Below, in pieces: positions 1 through 8,339 of a stretch of 64,000 bases of DNA (position 1 is its first letter; each line of letters begins with the position of its first letter). The translations under genes were made by a program, and so were the position numbers. Under the pieces are notes generated by a model. That model was given only the letters and a program-made list of their open reading frames with translations. It was not told the DNA's origin and made no database searches. The DNA comes from Verrucomicrobiota bacterium (GTDB lineage Bacteria; Verrucomicrobiota; Verrucomicrobiia; Chthoniobacterales; Terrimicrobiaceae), in assembly GCA_017305195.1 (NCBI GenBank), contig JAFKMU010000053.1, positions 1-64,000 of the forward strand, read 5' to 3'.

Positions 1-140
1 TCGGTCTGCCGCTGCCGCTTCAGTTTGTGGATCCACCACTCTCCAACCTTGAAGCGTTCGGCCAGCTGGCCCACGCTCCAGTGCCCTTCATCGTACGCTT
101 TCATCACTCGCTCCCTCAGATCCAGCGAATAGGCTTTCAT
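1..140 (-). mobile_element. IS630-family transposase, N-terminal part (runs off left edge)
   Basis: The reverse strand from 140 reads MKAYSLDLRERVMKAYDEG and continues into a helix-turn-helix region (SVGQLAERFKV, then WWIHKLKRQRQT). This is the N-terminal DNA-binding segment usual in IS630/Tc1-type transposases. Only about 46 codons lie in the window, so the DDE catalytic domain cannot be checked and the copy may be intact or broken. The ATG is the natural family start. A short palindrome (144-158) lies just upstream. Confidence 0.75.
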
Positions 141-408
141 CCCATGAGCTTAGCTCATCAGGAATGTGTGCACAATAATTTAAAATGCTCTAGGTGGTAT
201 TTTCTCCTCGGACCGAGATGAATCCGGTCTAGAACCCGGGCGATAGCCCGTGTGAGCGCGTCTGCCGCCATATGGAAGCGCAGCATAGGAAAAAGCCCGC
301 ATCCGGAAACGGCTTCCTTTTCCGCCAGAGGAAACGTTTTGAAAAAAAGAGGCAGATTTCAGCGAATCTACGTGCGGCCCGTCATTCAGAGGGACAGCGA
401 AGGCCTGA
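141..408. other. Intergenic region next to the IS630 fragment
   Basis: No convincing gene is seen here. An inverted repeat ATGAGCT / AGCTCAT (144-150 and 152-158, one-base centre) sits next to the transposase start and could belong to the element's end, but the terminal repeat cannot be defined with one side missing. A reverse-strand open frame (180-470) overlaps the next gene, resembles no family I know and is probably spurious. Confidence 0.4.
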
Positions 409-912
409 CTACGGAGCGCGGACAGCTTCCGGCGGGTCCACGACCCGGAACGAGTCGGTGCCATCGTCATCCAGCACTTTTCCCTGGGCGGCCCGCACCG
501 GCACGGATTTATGAATCACGACCGTTTCTTCCGGAGTCGGCGCGGCGCTCGGCGCAGGAGCGACTGCCATCGGAGCCGGTGCTGGCAGCTGCTGAACAAC
601 CTCTAGGGGCTGTTGGGGCGGAGCGATCTCGTTTTTCGGAGGAATCACCAGAGGCGGAGCGTCGGCTTGCGGCGAAGACGTGAAGATCGGCGGGGAAATC
701 ACGACCCAGGCAAGGACTCCTAGCAGCAGTCCGAAACCAACGAGCGCGGCTCTCCCCCGCCCTTTCCGGTCAACCGGGACCAACTCAATGACCTCGGGCG
801 ATCTTGTTGCTTGTTTTTCCGGAGGAACGATAGTGTTATCCGGGCGGCTGCGTTGGCGCAGGGCGCGAAGTTCGTTCGTCAAATTCCGGGCTTTGTTCTC
901 CGATGGGTCCAT
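409..912 (-). CDS. Proline-rich single-pass membrane protein of unknown function
   Basis: The 167-residue protein begins with a charged cytoplasmic stretch of about 55 residues. One hydrophobic helix follows (AALVGFGLLLGVLAWVVI, about residues 56-73). The rest is a Pro/Ala-rich region with repeated PAP and APTP runs and a short polar tail. The layout, N-in with a proline-rich periplasmic spacer, resembles the spacer part of TonB-like or other envelope-spanning proteins, but there is no recognisable C-terminal domain. I chose the ATG at 912 because the frame further upstream is antisense to the neighbouring cysteine-rich gene. Function unknown. Confidence 0.6.
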   Translation of the reverse strand: MDPSENKARNLTNELRALRQRSRPDNTIVPPEKQATRSPEVIELVPVDRKGRGRAALVGFGLLLGVLAWVVISPPIFTSSPQADAPPLVIPPKNEIAPPQQPLEVVQQLPAPAPMAVAPAPSAAPTPEETVVIHKSVPVRAAQGKVLDDDGTDSFRVVDPPEAVRAP

Positions 913-978
913 TGCTTCCCGTCCGACGTCAAGAATAGCGAGAATCAACCCGCAGACAAACCGAGATATCCTTTTTCC

Positions 979-1434
979 ATGAAACCTGCACGCCGAGGCG
1001 ACCCCTTCCATCTCCAAGCCATCGAAGACGTCCGCCAAGTCTATACCGACCTCGCCGCACGGCCGATCGAAAGAAATTGCACGCTGCAGACCGAGTGCTG
1101 CCAGTTCAAGCTCACCGGCATCGTGCCTTTTCTGACCAAGGGCGAGGCTCTCGTCGCGGCCAAGGCTCTGCGTGCCGCCGGGCGCACCAAACTCCCGGAA
1201 CGCACAGATGGCGCATGCCCCATGCTGCACCCTCAGACCGGGCGTTGCATCATCTACAAGGACCGCCCCTTTGCCTGCCGGACGCACTTCTGCTCCGGAG
1301 CGGGCGGCCCCTATGCCCGGGCGGAAGTCATTGACCTCATTCGCCGCCTGGAAAAAATCGACGCGGAACTCGGCGGATGGGGTGTCAGCGGTCTTCCCGC
1401 TGCCGTGCGGGAAGGCCTGCGCGAGATCGGGTAG
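979..1434 (+). CDS. YkgJ-type cysteine-cluster protein (putative Fe/Zn chelating)
   Basis: This 151-residue protein carries cysteines in the pattern of the YkgJ / CxxCxxCC family: C34, C40-C41, then C80, C90, C100 and C105 (GACPMLHPQTGRC, then RPFACRTHFC). Members are thought to bind a zinc or iron-sulfur centre; their biochemical role is mostly unknown. The ATG at 979 is chosen because the longer upstream frame is antisense to the divergent proline-rich gene. The two genes start only 66 bases apart, so their promoters must share this short interval. Confidence 0.75.
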   Translation: MKPARRGDPFHLQAIEDVRQVYTDLAARPIERNCTLQTECCQFKLTGIVPFLTKGEALVAAKALRAAGRTKLPERTDGACPMLHPQTGRCIIYKDRPFACRTHFCSGAGGPYARAEVIDLIRRLEKIDAELGGWGVSGLPAAVREGLREIG

Positions 1435-1496
1435 GGCGCGCGCGAAGAGTCTGACCGCTGAACCAAAACAGCGCCCTGTTTTCGCGATCAAAGTTC

Positions 1497-1916
1497 CTAG
1501 CGAACCAGTACGACGAAGAGCTGCCTGTGCCCGTCCGCTTCCGGTCCAGACAGGATCAGCGGCACGCGTTTGGCCGCCTCGACCTTGGCCGTCAAGATCT
1601 GCCCGGAGGGATCGGAGAGCGCCACGGAAAGGACATACCGCGTGGCGTCCATGGAATCGCAGTTCACCCGCAGGGTGTAGCCATTCTCAAATTCAAACGC
1701 ATTCGCTCCGCCGACTGTGATGTCCCACTTCTTTTCCTTCTCCAGCTTGAGCGCGTGCAGACCAAAGTCTTTTTGAACCGGGGCAACCACTTCCTCCAGG
1801 GATGAAGAGGTCTTCCCCTCGGTCCCCGCTATTGCCGAGGCCACCCAGAGGACGTCTCCATCCGCATGCAGGCAGCCCAGAGAAAGAAGGAAAAACGCCG
1901 CAGCGGACTTCAGCAT
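1497..1916 (-). CDS. Small secreted protein of unknown function
   Basis: 139 residues with an evident signal peptide: MLKS, then a hydrophobic core AAAFFLLSLGCLHA, with likely cleavage near residue 18. A cysteine near the end of the core (C15) leaves open a lipoprotein-like site, although the lipobox is not canonical. The mature part is a mixed alpha/beta domain with no family I recognise. It starts 4 bases beyond the stop of the 69-residue membrane protein and is probably the last gene of the rlmN transcript. Confidence 0.6.
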   Translation of the reverse strand: MLKSAAAFFLLSLGCLHADGDVLWVASAIAGTEGKTSSSLEEVVAPVQKDFGLHALKLEKEKKWDITVGGANAFEFENGYTLRVNCDSMDATRYVLSVALSDPSGQILTAKVEAAKRVPLILSGPEADGHRQLFVVLVR

Positions 1917-1920
1917 GAGG

Positions 1921-2130
1921 CTATCTCCATTCGATGATGACCGCCTCGGTTGAGTCCGTGGAGCGGGCCTTGATGGTCACTCCGTCTCGCGAGGGCGAAA
2001 CGGAGAGGAGCTTGGAACGAAACGCCTCCTCCGGGAGAGCGGAGAATTCGCGGGGCAGGACAAATGCCATGAGAGCTGCGGCCGCCAGGAGGCAGATGCC
2101 CCCGAGCGTCACCAAGGTGCGGACCGTCAC
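1921..2130 (-). CDS. Small single-pass membrane or secreted protein
   Basis: 69 residues. The N-terminal hydrophobic helix (LVTLGGICLLAAAALMAFVL, about residues 6-25) is followed by a short polar domain of about 45 residues. It begins 3 bases after the stop of the acidic 217-residue protein and ends 4 bases before the next gene, so the three probably form a co-transcribed set downstream of rlmN. A competing overlapping frame (1910-2161) lacks the membrane helix and is rejected. Function unknown. Confidence 0.5.
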   Translation of the reverse strand: MTVRTLVTLGGICLLAAAALMAFVLPREFSALPEEAFRSKLLSVSPSRDGVTIKARSTDSTEAVIIEWR

Positions 2131-2133
2131 CGG

Positions 2134-2787
2134 CTAGGACGCGCCGTAGCGTTTGCGCCACTCCGCCCGGTACTCGCTCATCAGGTCGACGATACGATCA
2201 CGCACGCGGAAGAGCAGGCGATTCACGGAGCCTCTCTGGCGTGGCGTCATTTTGCCAGTGTCGACCAGCTTCGCCGCAGCGTCCAGAGCATCGTTGGCGG
2301 CTTTCAGCCCGCGCTTCAGATAGGCGATGGTCATGCCGATTTCCGTGTACTCGTCGCCACAAAGGGCTGCGGCAAGCTTGGCTCCGCAGACGGCGGAACG
2401 CGTGGCCAGCCGAACGGCCTCCTGGTCATCCTTGAGGCTCGCATCGCGATCCATCCAGCTATTGATCCAGGTGTGGAGCTTCAGGGTGTCCTGATAGATG
2501 GGCGATTTGGAAAATTCATCGAAATCTTCATCGGAGGATTCGGATTGCTCTCCGTCCTGCTCATCGCAGAATTCGTCGGAGACCTCCTCCCAGCACATCT
2601 CATCGTCCTCCTCGTGGGATTCCCACCCCATTTCGCGGGCGATGATGTTGTCGCGCTCGGGATGATCAATGTACTTTTCGAGAAGGCCGAAATACTTTTC
2701 GGTGTTCCTGTCCTGCTGCTGGAGGAAGCGCTCCCACTGGTACTCATCCCAGACCTCAGGCGTTTCGTCGAAATCGTCGTCAGCCAT
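2134..2787 (-). CDS. Acidic hypothetical protein
   Basis: 217 residues. The first half is extremely rich in Asp and Glu (EESDE-like tracts, for example SESSDEDFDEF near residues 83-93) and contains several Trp and Cys. The second half is helical and basic (RLLFRVRDRIVDLMSEYRAEWRKR). The charge asymmetry suggests a regulatory or nucleic-acid/protein-mimic role, but this is speculation and I recognise no family. The ATG at 2787 lies 10 bases from the rlmN stop, so it is probably co-transcribed with rlmN. Confidence 0.6.
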   Translation of the reverse strand: MADDDFDETPEVWDEYQWERFLQQQDRNTEKYFGLLEKYIDHPERDNIIAREMGWESHEEDDEMCWEEVSDEFCDEQDGEQSESSDEDFDEFSKSPIYQDTLKLHTWINSWMDRDASLKDDQEAVRLATRSAVCGAKLAAALCGDEYTEIGMTIAYLKRGLKAANDALDAAAKLVDTGKMTPRQRGSVNRLLFRVRDRIVDLMSEYRAEWRKRYGAS

Positions 2788-2797
2788 TGAACTTTCC

Positions 2798-3874
2798 TTA
2801 CTCCACGCTCCCCTCGGGTGCAAAGGATTTCTTGCGCTCGGCCTGCAGCCGCAGTTGCCCGCAGGCTGCCGCGATGTCGTGACCTTTTTCGCGGCGCAGC
2901 GTGGCGGCGGCTCCGCGATCGTGAAGTATCCCGAGAAATCGCTCCTGTGTCGGGACATCGGGCCGGGCCCACTCAAGGCCCTCGACGGAATTGTACGGGA
3001 TGAGGTTGATCTTGGCCTGGAATTTCCGCGCATGGCGGGCGAGTTCGCTGGCCTGCTCGGGCATGTCGTTCACACCCTGGATCAGGATGTACTCAAAAGT
3101 GATGTGCTGCTTCTTCCGGCTGGCGAAATACTCGCAGGCGTCCATCAGTTCGGCGACGGGATGCTTGCGATTCACCGGCATGATGCGGCTGCGCACCTCG
3201 TCGGTCGCGCCATGGAGGGAAATGGCGAGCCGGATCTGCAAGGGCTGGTCCGCGAAGTCCCTGATGCGCGGCACCAGGCCGCTGGTCGACACCGTGATGT
3301 GGCGCGCCCCAAGGCCGATGCCCCAGGGAGCATTGATGATCTGGATGGCCTTCATCAGATTGTCGTAGTTCGCAAAAGGCTCGCCCATCCCCATGAAGAC
3401 GATGTTATTCACCTTTTCACCGCTGATCTCCTCGACGGCCAGGAACTGGGCGACGATCTCTCCGGCGGTCAGGTTGCGCTTCCATCCATCCAGGCCGCTG
3501 GCACAGAAACGGCATCCATAGGCGCATCCGACCTGGCTCGAAATACAGATCGTCCGGCGATCGGCCCGTTCCCCGTAAAGCGCGGGAGAGGCCGGGATCA
3601 GGACTGTCTCGATGAGCTGCTGATCTTCCAGTTGGAACAGGAATTTCCGGGTGGTGTCTTTCGATCCTGTTTCACCGACCTTTTTTAAAGGCCGCAGGGA
3701 AAACTGGGACGAAAGCTTTTCCCGCAGGGCGGCGGGCAGATTGGTCATGGACGCAAACTCCCCCACCCGGCGGCCATATACCCAGGAGCAAAGCTGCCCT
3801 CCTCGATAAGTCGGTTCGCCGAGCTTCTCGAGTTCGGCGCTGAGTTCGTCCTGTGTCAGAGAAAGAAAATCCAC
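2798..3874 (-). CDS. rlmN: 23S rRNA (adenine2503-C2)-methyltransferase / tRNA m2A37 methyltransferase
   Basis: 358 residues, the usual length for RlmN. It is a radical-SAM enzyme that methylates C2 of A2503 in 23S rRNA and often A37 of some tRNAs. The radical-SAM [4Fe-4S] motif CAYGCRFC gives C117, C121 and C124. The family signature VFMGMGEP and the downstream ISLHGATDEVR and LIPYN segments follow in order, and a late Cys (AAACGQL) fits the resolving catalytic cysteine. It heads a four-gene minus-strand run and is divergent from the protease gene with a 107-base gap. Confidence 0.97.
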   Translation of the reverse strand: MDFLSLTQDELSAELEKLGEPTYRGGQLCSWVYGRRVGEFASMTNLPAALREKLSSQFSLRPLKKVGETGSKDTTRKFLFQLEDQQLIETVLIPASPALYGERADRRTICISSQVGCAYGCRFCASGLDGWKRNLTAGEIVAQFLAVEEISGEKVNNIVFMGMGEPFANYDNLMKAIQIINAPWGIGLGARHITVSTSGLVPRIRDFADQPLQIRLAISLHGATDEVRSRIMPVNRKHPVAELMDACEYFASRKKQHITFEYILIQGVNDMPEQASELARHARKFQAKINLIPYNSVEGLEWARPDVPTQERFLGILHDRGAAATLRREKGHDIAAACGQLRLQAERKKSFAPEGSVE

Positions 3875-3981
3875 GAAAGAAAAAATGCGTTTGGAGAAAC
3901 TTTGTTGCTGCGTCGCAGTTCAATAATCGCCGCTCTGCCATGAAATGCCATTTACCAGCGTCCTCCCAGTCAAATCAGATC

Positions 3982-4845
3982 ATGTTTCGACTCTCCCGCC
4001 TTGGACTGGCGGCTACACTTGCGTTTTTTCTGGCAGTAGTACCGGCACGCGCGGTGATAGTCGGCAGCAGCTACCAAACCACGGAACCGACCAACTCCAA
4101 CATCACCAATTGGGAGTCCGGCTGGGGAGCGAGTGGCATTACGGGATGGGACTATGTCGGATATGCTGGCGACGCAAGCGGTGTCTATCTGGGGAATGGC
4201 TGGGTGCTCACCGCCGATCACGTCGATATTACCAACTTAACCTACGTCCTGGGCGGAGTGACGTATCAGATCATAGCGAGTTCAGTTGTTTCTTTGAGCG
4301 GCTCGACCGCCGATTTGTCCCTTTTTCAGATTACGTCGACTACTGCAAGCCTCCCGAATCTCCCGAGCCTGACCATTAGTTCCACAGCCCCCGTCGTTAA
4401 CCAGACCAAGGTGGTCATGATCGGCTACGGCAACAGCGGAACCAAGGTCGAGAGCTGGGGCATGAACGTCGTAACCGGAATCAATCAATCAGTGGCGATT
4501 GATCAAACCTCCTGGGTGACCACGGATTTTACCACCACGCTTGGAAAAGTCGGTAACTACACCAACTCCGCCAAGTTGATTGACGGCGACTCGGGCGGCG
4601 CGGCTTTTGCCTATAACTCCGCCACTGGAACATGGGAGCTCATGGGGATCTTGGAAGCGGTGGCCGGAAATACCTCGTACATCATGCAGCTCAGCGAATA
4701 CCGGAGCTTGATCCTGTCCACCGTTCCCGAGCCATCGGTATGGAGCATGATCATCGCCAGCGGTCTCGTCATCGTCACTCTGGGCCATGCCCGCCGCAAC
4801 CGGGCGCTGGGAGTCCCAACGACTGATAGGAACTCCGGGTATTAG
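3982..4845 (+). CDS. Secreted trypsin-like serine protease with PEP-CTERM sorting tag
   Basis: 287 residues from the chosen ATG, which begins a clean signal peptide (MFRLSRLGLAATLAFFLAVV, then ARA cleavage near residue 24). An ATG 42 bases earlier would only add a polar leader. A chymotrypsin-fold catalytic triad is visible: H80 in LTADHV, D111 in STADLSLF and S204 in GDSGGAA. The C-terminus has the exosortase sorting tag: VPEP (248-251), a hydrophobic helix and a basic end (HARRNR). The protein is therefore probably exported, then processed or anchored by an exosortase not encoded here. Its stop overlaps the convergent rhodanese stop. Confidence 0.85.
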   Translation: MFRLSRLGLAATLAFFLAVVPARAVIVGSSYQTTEPTNSNITNWESGWGASGITGWDYVGYAGDASGVYLGNGWVLTADHVDITNLTYVLGGVTYQIIASSVVSLSGSTADLSLFQITSTTASLPNLPSLTISSTAPVVNQTKVVMIGYGNSGTKVESWGMNVVTGINQSVAIDQTSWVTTDFTTTLGKVGNYTNSAKLIDGDSGGAAFAYNSATGTWELMGILEAVAGNTSYIMQLSEYRSLILSTVPEPSVWSMIIASGLVIVTLGHARRNRALGVPTTDRNSGY

Positions 4846-5222
4846 TTCCCCTTCTGGGTCGGCAGGCCTGCCTCCTGCCAGCCAGCGATGCCGGGGGAAA
4901 AGTGCTTCACGTTGGTGTATCCCAGCTTTTCTGCCGCCTCCGTGGCAAGCTTGTAGGCGGGGCACATCGGGTTGTAGCAGTAGGCGACGATGAGCGCGCC
5001 TTTGTCGGCGGGCAGCTTGGCCGCGAGTTCCTTCTGGTAGGCGAAGAAATCAAAAGCACCCGGGATGTGGCCCTCATTATAGTTGTCGGAGCCTGTCACA
5101 TCGATCACCGTCACCGTCTTGGCTGCGATGGCCTTTTTGAGATCGTCGAGGCTGATATCGGAGGCCATCACGGGACCGGCAAGGAGAGTCAAGACCGACA
5201 GAAAGACGGCGAGCTGTTTCAT
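4842..5222 (-). CDS. Exported rhodanese-domain protein
   Basis: 126 residues with a signal peptide (MKQLAVFLSVLTLLAGPVMAS) followed by one rhodanese domain: VTVIDVTGSDNYNEGHIPGA near residues 37-56, and an active-site loop YCYNPMCPAYK with the candidate catalytic Cys. The final GIAGWQEAGLPT matches the family's 'GGxxxWxxAGxPV' end. It probably handles sulfur or redox chemistry in the periplasm. The start at 5222 is preferred to a longer frame because it begins the signal sequence. Its stop overlaps that of the convergent protease gene by 4 bases. Confidence 0.85.
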   Translation of the reverse strand: MKQLAVFLSVLTLLAGPVMASDISLDDLKKAIAAKTVTVIDVTGSDNYNEGHIPGAFDFFAYQKELAAKLPADKGALIVAYCYNPMCPAYKLATEAAEKLGYTNVKHFSPGIAGWQEAGLPTQKGN

Positions 5223-5310
5223 GCGGCGAACTATAACGGCAAGGGAAGAGCATGCAACTCCTTGGGAAATCATTGAGTTTGCCGCCTTCTTGCCGTAGGA
5301 TTCTCCGACA

Positions 5311-5544
5311 ATGGCAGAAGATCAGCACTTGGCCGAACGAGCCGAACGCGCAAAGAAGATCATCGAAAACGCCGCAAATTTCAAAATTTGCGAGGGATGC
5401 GATTCCATCGTGACGATGCGCGTGACCTCCTGCCCGAATTGCCACGGTTATCGCTTCAACGAAGACACCGACGAGGTGATCGCCCATGCGAAGGAACTCG
5501 GCTCCCGTCCGCAGACGACGGTGACGTCGCAGGATCTCGAGTAG
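5311..5544 (+). CDS. Small zinc-ribbon protein
   Basis: 77 residues with two Cys pairs, CEGC and CPNC, spaced like a rubredoxin-type zinc ribbon (about residues 27-44). A helical N-terminus and a polar tail flank them. Such proteins usually bind one zinc ion and take part in nucleic-acid or protein contacts; nothing more can be inferred. It is convergent with the aldo/keto reductase gene, 6 bases apart. Confidence 0.65.
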   Translation: MAEDQHLAERAERAKKIIENAANFKICEGCDSIVTMRVTSCPNCHGYRFNEDTDEVIAHAKELGSRPQTTVTSQDLE

Positions 5545-5550
5545 CGGCGG

Positions 5551-6735
5551 CTAGTCGCTCTTGCTCAGGCGCTCCACGGGTTTGTCCCAGAGGAGTTCAT
5601 GCGCCTCTGCCAGCACGTTTGGGATGCGTTCGGCGAACGGACTGTCTTTTACCGAGCGCGAAATCGCTGTTACATCGAGATTGGCCGCATTGCGCCCGGG
5701 AAACCAGTGGTCGGCATTGCCGAGAAGGTTGTAGCGCATTTTGCCAAACTCAATCATGTCGAGAGCCTTGGCATAATTCCACAGGCGGAGAATCTCCCAG
5801 ATGTTGACTTCTCCCGGCACATCTTCCCAAGCCGGAAGTCCCTCCTGCCAGCGGGCGAACCAATCGAAGCCAAGTTCCCTGCGTAGCTCATTCTCCAGAC
5901 GTCCGCCGACCTCCGAGACGATCTTCTCCGCATCGTGCCAGAGCTCAAGCGCCTTGAGGTGCTCGTCAAAGTCCTCCGGCTTTGCCACCCCGAGGCTGAG
6001 CGTGTGCACTTGCGGACGAAGCAGGCAAAACAGGTCATTGAAGATCATCGGCGAGTATGGCTCGCAGAGCTTGCGCAGCTTCTCCGAGGGTTCGTAGAGC
6101 TTTCCGCCCTTGTCATTGGGGCTGATGATGAAGACGCCCATGTCCTGCCGGGTGGCGGCGTCAATCGCCGGCCAGTTCACCTGATTGATCCAGTACCAGT
6201 GCAGGTTGACGTAGTCGAATTCCCCGGTCTCGGCGGCTTCGGTGATGACGTCACAGGCTCCGTGAGTGGAAAACCCGAGGAAGCGCACCCGGCCTTCCTT
6301 TTGCAACTGCCGCCCAACCTCCAGCGCCCCGCCCTTGCGCAGGGTCAGATCCAGGAGGGCGCGGTTATTGATGCCGTGGAAAGACAGCAGGTCGACGTGA
6401 TCCAGCTTGAGCCGGTTCATGCTGGTCTCGAACGTCTTGAGAAAATCCGCAGCCTCCGCTGGAGCGACCTTGGTCTGGACAATGAGCTTGTCGCGATCGA
6501 ACTGAGGAAGGATCTGGCCGAGCTGTACCTCGGAGCTCCCGTATCCCCTCGCCGTCTCGATATGGTTGATCCCGACGGCCAGCGAGCGCTCGATGCAGCT
6601 GACGAGCCGCTTTTGATTCTCCGGCTGGATGCTCTCGAAATCGACGTCCTTCCAATCCTGCTGGTATCTCATGCCTCCGCAGGAAAAGACCGGCATCTGG
6701 AGTTCCGTACGACCGAAACGGCGATAGTGCATCAT
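5551..6735 (-). CDS. Aldo/keto reductase family oxidoreductase
   Basis: 394 residues. A (beta/alpha)8 NAD(P)H-dependent reductase fold is indicated by the N-terminal RRFGRTELQMPVFSCGGM strand/loop. Catalytic candidates are Y65 (ARGYGSSE), K89 (VQTKV) and H120 (LSFHGIN). The usual catalytic Asp position reads Glu (E60, NHIETARGYG), a variant known in this longer AKR subgroup. The roughly 100-residue C-terminal extension has no cysteine ferredoxin motif. The ATG overlaps the stop of the upstream methyltransferase as ATGA, implying translational coupling. Substrate unknown. Confidence 0.88.
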   Translation of the reverse strand: MMHYRRFGRTELQMPVFSCGGMRYQQDWKDVDFESIQPENQKRLVSCIERSLAVGINHIETARGYGSSEVQLGQILPQFDRDKLIVQTKVAPAEAADFLKTFETSMNRLKLDHVDLLSFHGINNRALLDLTLRKGGALEVGRQLQKEGRVRFLGFSTHGACDVITEAAETGEFDYVNLHWYWINQVNWPAIDAATRQDMGVFIISPNDKGGKLYEPSEKLRKLCEPYSPMIFNDLFCLLRPQVHTLSLGVAKPEDFDEHLKALELWHDAEKIVSEVGGRLENELRRELGFDWFARWQEGLPAWEDVPGEVNIWEILRLWNYAKALDMIEFGKMRYNLLGNADHWFPGRNAANLDVTAISRSVKDSPFAERIPNVLAEAHELLWDKPVERLSKSD

Positions 6736-7895
6736 ATGCGATGAAGGAGAGCGATGGCCTCGATTTCAGCAGTTTGGGGGAACATATCAATCGGTCTTAC
6801 CTCCTGAAAGGCGTACTTTGAGGAAAGGCTCTTGATGTCGCGGGCCAGGGTCGCGGGGTTGCAAGAAACGTAGATAATCCGGCTAGGAGCGCGCTCAAGC
6901 AGATGGCCGACGACTCCCGATCCGATACCCTCGGCGGGCGGATCGATCAGAACTGTCGTGGCCTCCGCGGGTCCGGATTGCAATGCCGCCGTGAGGTGCT
7001 GCTCGACGTCGCCCAACAGATAAATCTCATTTGCTCCGCGACGCTCCCGCGCGGCTCGCACCGCATCCTCGCTCCACTCGATCCCGACGACCTGGGTGTA
7101 TTGTTCGCGGAGGTGATGGGCGAAAAATCCTGCTCCACAGTAGGCGTCTACGAGCAGCTCTCCACCCGGAGCGGACAGCGAGGCGACGGCCTCTTTCATG
7201 AGTTCGCCAGCGGAGGAGTTGACCTGCCGAAACCCGCGGTAATCACTCGGCTCGCGGAGGGAATACTCTCCATCCCGGGGCTGCGAATCCCGGAGCGCCT
7301 GAAGCTCCGCGTTCACCAACTCCGAAGCGATCGGGCACTCCGCGACATCGACGACACGATGGCTTTTCGCTCCGAAGAAGCCGACCTTTCCAGCGCGGAC
7401 GTGAACGCTGATTCTATTGCGATAGCCGTATTGTTGCGGCGAAGGAATCGCCGGGCGCACGACGGGAGCAGTAATGCTCCCCAGCCTTCGCAATGCATCC
7501 TCCACCTGGAGGGTCTTGATCGCGAGCTGACGGTCGTAGGAAATGTGCTGATACGAGCAGCCGCCGCACGTTCCGAACACCGGACACTTCGGGCGGACCC
7601 GATCTGGCGAAGCCTCCAGGATGCGGACCAGATCGGCCTCGGCATGCTTCGATTTCTCCCGGGTGATGCGACACTCGACCCGTTCGCCAGGGATGACGCG
7701 AGGGACAAAACAGACCTTCCCACTCTGCAGGCGGCCCAGGCCTTTTCCGCCAAATGTAACCTGCTCGATAACCAGCGACGTATCCAAGCCGCGACTATGA
7801 GACACCTTGGGCGGCGTCTCAACGGAAATCTGCGGGGCCGCAAAAGCAAAGGGCGCGGACTCATCGCCCGCGCCCTCGACTGGCTCGTTACTCAA
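6732..7895 (-). CDS. TRAM-domain RNA uracil-C5 methyltransferase (RlmD/RumA-TrmA family)
   Basis: 387 residues. An N-terminal TRAM domain (about 38-95) is followed by an iron-sulfur cysteine set C104, C110, C113 (CPVFGTCGGC) plus a later Cys (AECPIA). A SAM-binding Rossmann domain carries VDAYCGAGFFAHHL and LIDPPAEGIG, and the nucleophile loop reads VSCNPATLARD. These are the hallmarks of SAM-dependent rRNA or tRNA m5U methyltransferases. The exact target (U1939, U747 or U54) cannot be decided from sequence alone. It overlaps the aldo/keto reductase start by 4 bases. Confidence 0.92.
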   Translation of the reverse strand: MSNEPVEGAGDESAPFAFAAPQISVETPPKVSHSRGLDTSLVIEQVTFGGKGLGRLQSGKVCFVPRVIPGERVECRITREKSKHAEADLVRILEASPDRVRPKCPVFGTCGGCSYQHISYDRQLAIKTLQVEDALRRLGSITAPVVRPAIPSPQQYGYRNRISVHVRAGKVGFFGAKSHRVVDVAECPIASELVNAELQALRDSQPRDGEYSLREPSDYRGFRQVNSSAGELMKEAVASLSAPGGELLVDAYCGAGFFAHHLREQYTQVVGIEWSEDAVRAARERRGANEIYLLGDVEQHLTAALQSGPAEATTVLIDPPAEGIGSGVVGHLLERAPSRIIYVSCNPATLARDIKSLSSKYAFQEVRPIDMFPQTAEIEAIALLHRI

Positions 7896-7902
7896 CTCTC
7901 CG

Positions 7903-8277
7903 TCAAGCGACGGTGATCTTGCGAGGCTTCACCGCTTCCGACTTTTGCAGCCGGACGGTGAGCAATCCCTGATTCATCGACGCGGTGATTTTTCCGGCGT
8001 CGATGCTGGGATCGAGATCGAACACCCGGCGGTATTCCGCCTGGGATCGCTCACGGTAGACCGGACGTCCGTAGGACTGCTCCTCGGCACGACGGCCGGT
8101 CAGCGTCAGCTTGCCGTCCTCCACCGTGATCTCTACGCCATCCTTGGCGACACCGGGCATCTCCAGTTCCAGCGTGTAGCCTTCACCGTCGTGATGCAGG
8201 TTCGCGCGGGGTGTGATGTAGTCGATGCGGCGGCTTTGCGTCGCCGATGCGGGGTTGCATGCGGTCAATGTGCTCAT
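7903..8277 (-). CDS. Hsp20/alpha-crystallin small heat-shock protein (copy 1)
   Basis: 124 residues. An alpha-crystallin domain runs from about residue 25 (YTLELEMPGVAKDGVEITVE) to a C-terminal LTVRLQKSEA. The GxL-type motif is LLTVRL and the tail is short. It is an ATP-independent holdase that binds unfolding proteins. The second Hsp20 gene lies 62 bases upstream on the same strand, so the pair is probably one heat-shock transcript. The stop is 7 bases from the start of the methyltransferase gene. Confidence 0.9.
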   Translation of the reverse strand: MSTLTACNPASATQSRRIDYITPRANLHHDGEGYTLELEMPGVAKDGVEITVEDGKLTLTGRRAEEQSYGRPVYRERSQAEYRRVFDLDPSIDAGKITASMNQGLLTVRLQKSEAVKPRKITVA

Positions 8278-8339
8278 GTTCTCAAATTTCTCCTTGGTTT
8301 GTGGTTGGCCGCCCGACCGGGATCGAGCGGCGGACTTGG

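Noticed and set aside
409..1491. A 360-residue minus-strand open frame covering the proline-rich protein and more
   Set aside because: Its first half is antisense to the YkgJ-type cysteine-cluster gene and its residues match no domain; only the 409-912 part is supported.
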